From: Setaria digitata
Taxonomy: Eukaryota > Nematoda > Chromadorea > Rhabditida > Setariidae
Assembly: GCA_003640385.1 (NCBI GenBank)
Contig: RCAB01000002.1
Coordinates: 248,001 to 312,000, forward strand
Direction: 5' to 3'
DNA length: 64,000 nt
Under the pieces are notes generated by a model, which worked only from the letters and a program-made list of their open reading frames with translations, had not been told where the DNA came from and searched no databases. Numbering within the stretch: the stretch's first letter is position 1; each line of letters begins with the position of its first letter. The position numbers and the translations under genes are program-made. This document shows, one piece after another, positions 62,036 to 64,000 of the stretch.

Positions 62036-63232
62036 ATGGGCACGGGAATGGGCGACGATATAAACTGCAGTGTGCCAGAAGTGCCCCTGGCTCATCTCGA
62101 AGATGATATTGATTTTATCAAAGTAGCGTCCCAGCAGTCGTAAGTGCTTTCCTTTATTTTTATTTTTGTCCTTAGATGATATGCTAAGTTTCTTGGCCAG
62201 GCCGTTCTCCTCATTTTGGTTAAAATTTTCATCATACCACCACCATCCGGTAGTATAGTATAATGAAACTCCGGTAGTATAATGAAACCAGCTGTGGATG
62301 AATATTTTTCCTATATAAGAGATTGTTTAGTTGCATTATCCTTTTATTTCTATTTTAATCATAACTGTTCCCTCTTTTCTATATATCATTATTTGGTGCC
62401 GGCCCTTTGCTGGAAGGTTTTTTGGTCTGTTGTTATTTCAGAAGTTATTCAAGTTGTAGTTTAGATTTGCGTTTTTTAATTAAGCAAAAGAATTCCGTTC
62501 CAGTGGCTAAGACGAATAAAGAAAATGTGATCTTCGAAATGTCTTTGAACTTTCATTAAAATCATTTTTTCTAGTTTAAATTGATTTTACAACATCCAAT
62601 TAGCGCTGCTTCAGTCGGAGCCGACTTACGAAAAAAAAAAAGCTTTGATTTTTTCCATCGTTTTTCTTCATGTAGCAGGCATAAAAAACTATGATATGTG
62701 AAGCCAGATATAAGTTTCAATTTGCTAGTAAATCTTCCAATGTGGAGCTAAGCTTAATAATTTATATTTCGTTTATTTATTTTTCATTTTCCTGCACATT
62801 TTTCGGTGTACAATATTCTATTCCCCGTGTGATTAAGATTTGGGGCAGCGTAGTTCTGAGTTTTATCGCTCTCACCATAATCTCATTTTCATCACATTGT
62901 TTATTGGTCAGTTTCAACCTTGTATATTATTCATTATCGTATGTTAAACTGGTAATGAACTATGCAGCACAAAGCAATAAATAGTAATAGCATGAAATTG
63001 ACTCATTAAATTTGTTAGTGAAAAATATGTCTGGCATGATTTATTCTTTAGAAAACCAAAAAATTTTGTGGGGAATGAATGTAATAATGCTCTAGATTTG
63101 ATTAATGAGTCCGTAAGAAAGTAGAAATCCGTAGATATTGAGGAGCCAAAGATTATACGACCCATGTTTTTTTTTCCTTTTTGAAACAGGTTAGAAGATA
63201 TGTTGGGTCACCGATGCAGGAAGAGTCTATGA
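62036..63232 (+). CDS. Small unrecognised protein, two predicted exons
   Basis: The ATG at 62036 lies 5 nt after a good acceptor (TTTCTGGCCCAG, AG 62029-62030), consistent with trans-splicing. Exon 1 (62036-62139) encodes MGTGMGDDINCSVPEVPLAH and then an acidic LEDDIDFIKVASQQ, ending at GTAAGT. An in-phase acceptor after a T-rich tract (TTTTTGAAACAG) opens exon 2 (63190-63232), giving LEDMLGHRCRKSL and a stop, 48 aa in total. I do not recognise it. It may be a true short protein. Alternatively, exon 1 may be the start of a larger gene whose other exons lie in or beyond the last 2 kb, with 63190 unused or spliced again at TTGG|GTCACC. Exon 1 looks clearly coding; the 3' structure is uncertain. 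Confidence 0.45.
62247..62289 (+). repeat. Short imperfect tandem repeat
   Basis: CCGGTAGTATAGTATAATGA... (24 nt, 62247-62270) is followed directly by CCGGTAGTATAATGAAACC (62271-62289), which is the same unit lacking 5 nt. It lies in the intron of the small ORF. Confidence 0.8.
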
Positions 63233-64000
63233 CAATCAAGCACTGAGAGATGACTGATTTATGTACATTATTCTGTTTTCAGCTGTTTAATTTTTTATAG
63301 GTAATGTTTCCAAACTTATGTGATGTTGATAATTGTGTTATCCAATTAGTAATTTTACCTTTTAAGCTAACATATTTAAAGAACCAAAATTCATTACCAA
63401 TTTTCCATCATACTGAAATAAGCTAACTATTTTTATTTCGGTCGTGAACAAAAATTTTGTCAGTTTGGATTTCGTATTGTGTCTGTTAATGTTTCATCAT
63501 TTAACTGGCAAGACTTCGTAGCTTTTTTTTTGATTTCATCCTTTCTTTTAGCTTCGTAATACTTACAAAAAAAAAAAAAAAAAAGAAAAGAAAGAAAGAA
63601 AGGATTTAACTCTTTGTACTTCGAGACGTTTATTACAATTGTTTTTGGAATTTAATTTTATTTATTATTCACTTCTTGTCATGTTTTCTTTCTCCTACTA
63701 GTTCAAATTCTTCGGAAAGATTTTTTCTTGAAACTATTAATTATTGATATCCTTAGATAATTCTCTTTCTTTTTTTCAGGCACTGTTCCCTGAAATATTT
63801 TTAATGAAATTCATAGGGATGTTATTAAATATAGCAATAAAATGAATATTACTGAAATAAGGGGTAATCTCCCTCATTCTATTCCTTTTTAGTCCTTTAT
63901 TTTTTTTTTTTTTTTTTTGCTGAAATTTGATTTAAATACGGATTACGAATGTTGTAGTTTATCTGAGTCAGTTCCATGGCAGTCTTTTTCCTATTTTGAA
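63233..64000. other. Right edge, no supported gene
   Basis: AT-rich sequence with several homopolymer runs. A TTTTTTTCAG acceptor at about 63771-63780 is followed by a short open frame that soon stops. It could belong to a gene continuing past the window, but nothing is firm. Confidence 0.35.
63567..63603. repeat. Poly-A plus GAAA simple repeat
   Basis: An 18-nt A run is followed by GAAAAGAAAGAAAGAAAG. A simple-sequence tract of the kind that may also be a decayed retroposon tail; no flanking element was recognised. Confidence 0.85.

Overview
This looks like a nematode nuclear contig, most likely from a spirurid or filarial-type (clade III) worm. The DNA is AT-rich with compact genes, 50-600 nt introns and TTTCAG-type acceptors. 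At least eight genes have a splice acceptor 2-14 nt upstream of the ATG, as expected for spliced-leader trans-splicing. The protein families are all animal. The exact species is not decidable from the sequence alone. No bacterial genes, CRISPR arrays, rRNA genes, convincing tRNA genes or intact transposons were seen.

Layout, left to right: a basonuclin/disco-type zinc finger gene (+, 544-4034); an unrecognised gene for a predicted secreted protein (-, 5953-7653); a gene-poor gap; a BSD-domain BSDC1-like gene (+, 11141-13804); the splicing core protein SmD2 (-, 15144-15682); SRP68 of the signal recognition particle (+, 16495-20850); ribosomal protein eL33/L35a (+, 22033-22709); a MADF-domain gene (+, 23602-26034); a 9.3 kb gap with only weak candidate exons; the protein phosphatase 4 regulatory subunit 3 gene (SMEK/smk-1 type, -, 35340-47847, 21 exons); ESCRT-III CHMP5/VPS60 (+, 48979-50359); a 4.5 kb gap; cytoplasmic dynein 1 intermediate chain (-, 54850-59551, 15 exons); and a small unrecognised two-exon ORF (+, 62036-63232) near the right edge.

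Most genes are conserved housekeeping genes for RNA processing, protein targeting, translation, membrane remodelling, transport and phosphatase control. They are interleaved on both strands. Divergent pairs are SmD2/SRP68, PP4R3/CHMP5 and dynein IC/small ORF. Convergent pairs are basonuclin/secreted, BSDC1/SmD2, MADF/PP4R3 and CHMP5/dynein IC. I see no shared pathway or operon.

Gene models were built by hand from open frames, splice signals, phase agreement and remembered family alignments, so exon ends are predictions. I found no clear novel defence or mobile system. The most notable oddities are: a possible alternative last exon of basonuclin built on a 30-bp tandem duplication; a second, perfect 30-bp tandem duplication at 14543-14602; two intronic perfect inverted repeats; a GC-AG intron in the dynein gene; a stray copy of a dynein exon fragment just upstream of that gene; and the two unrecognised genes.
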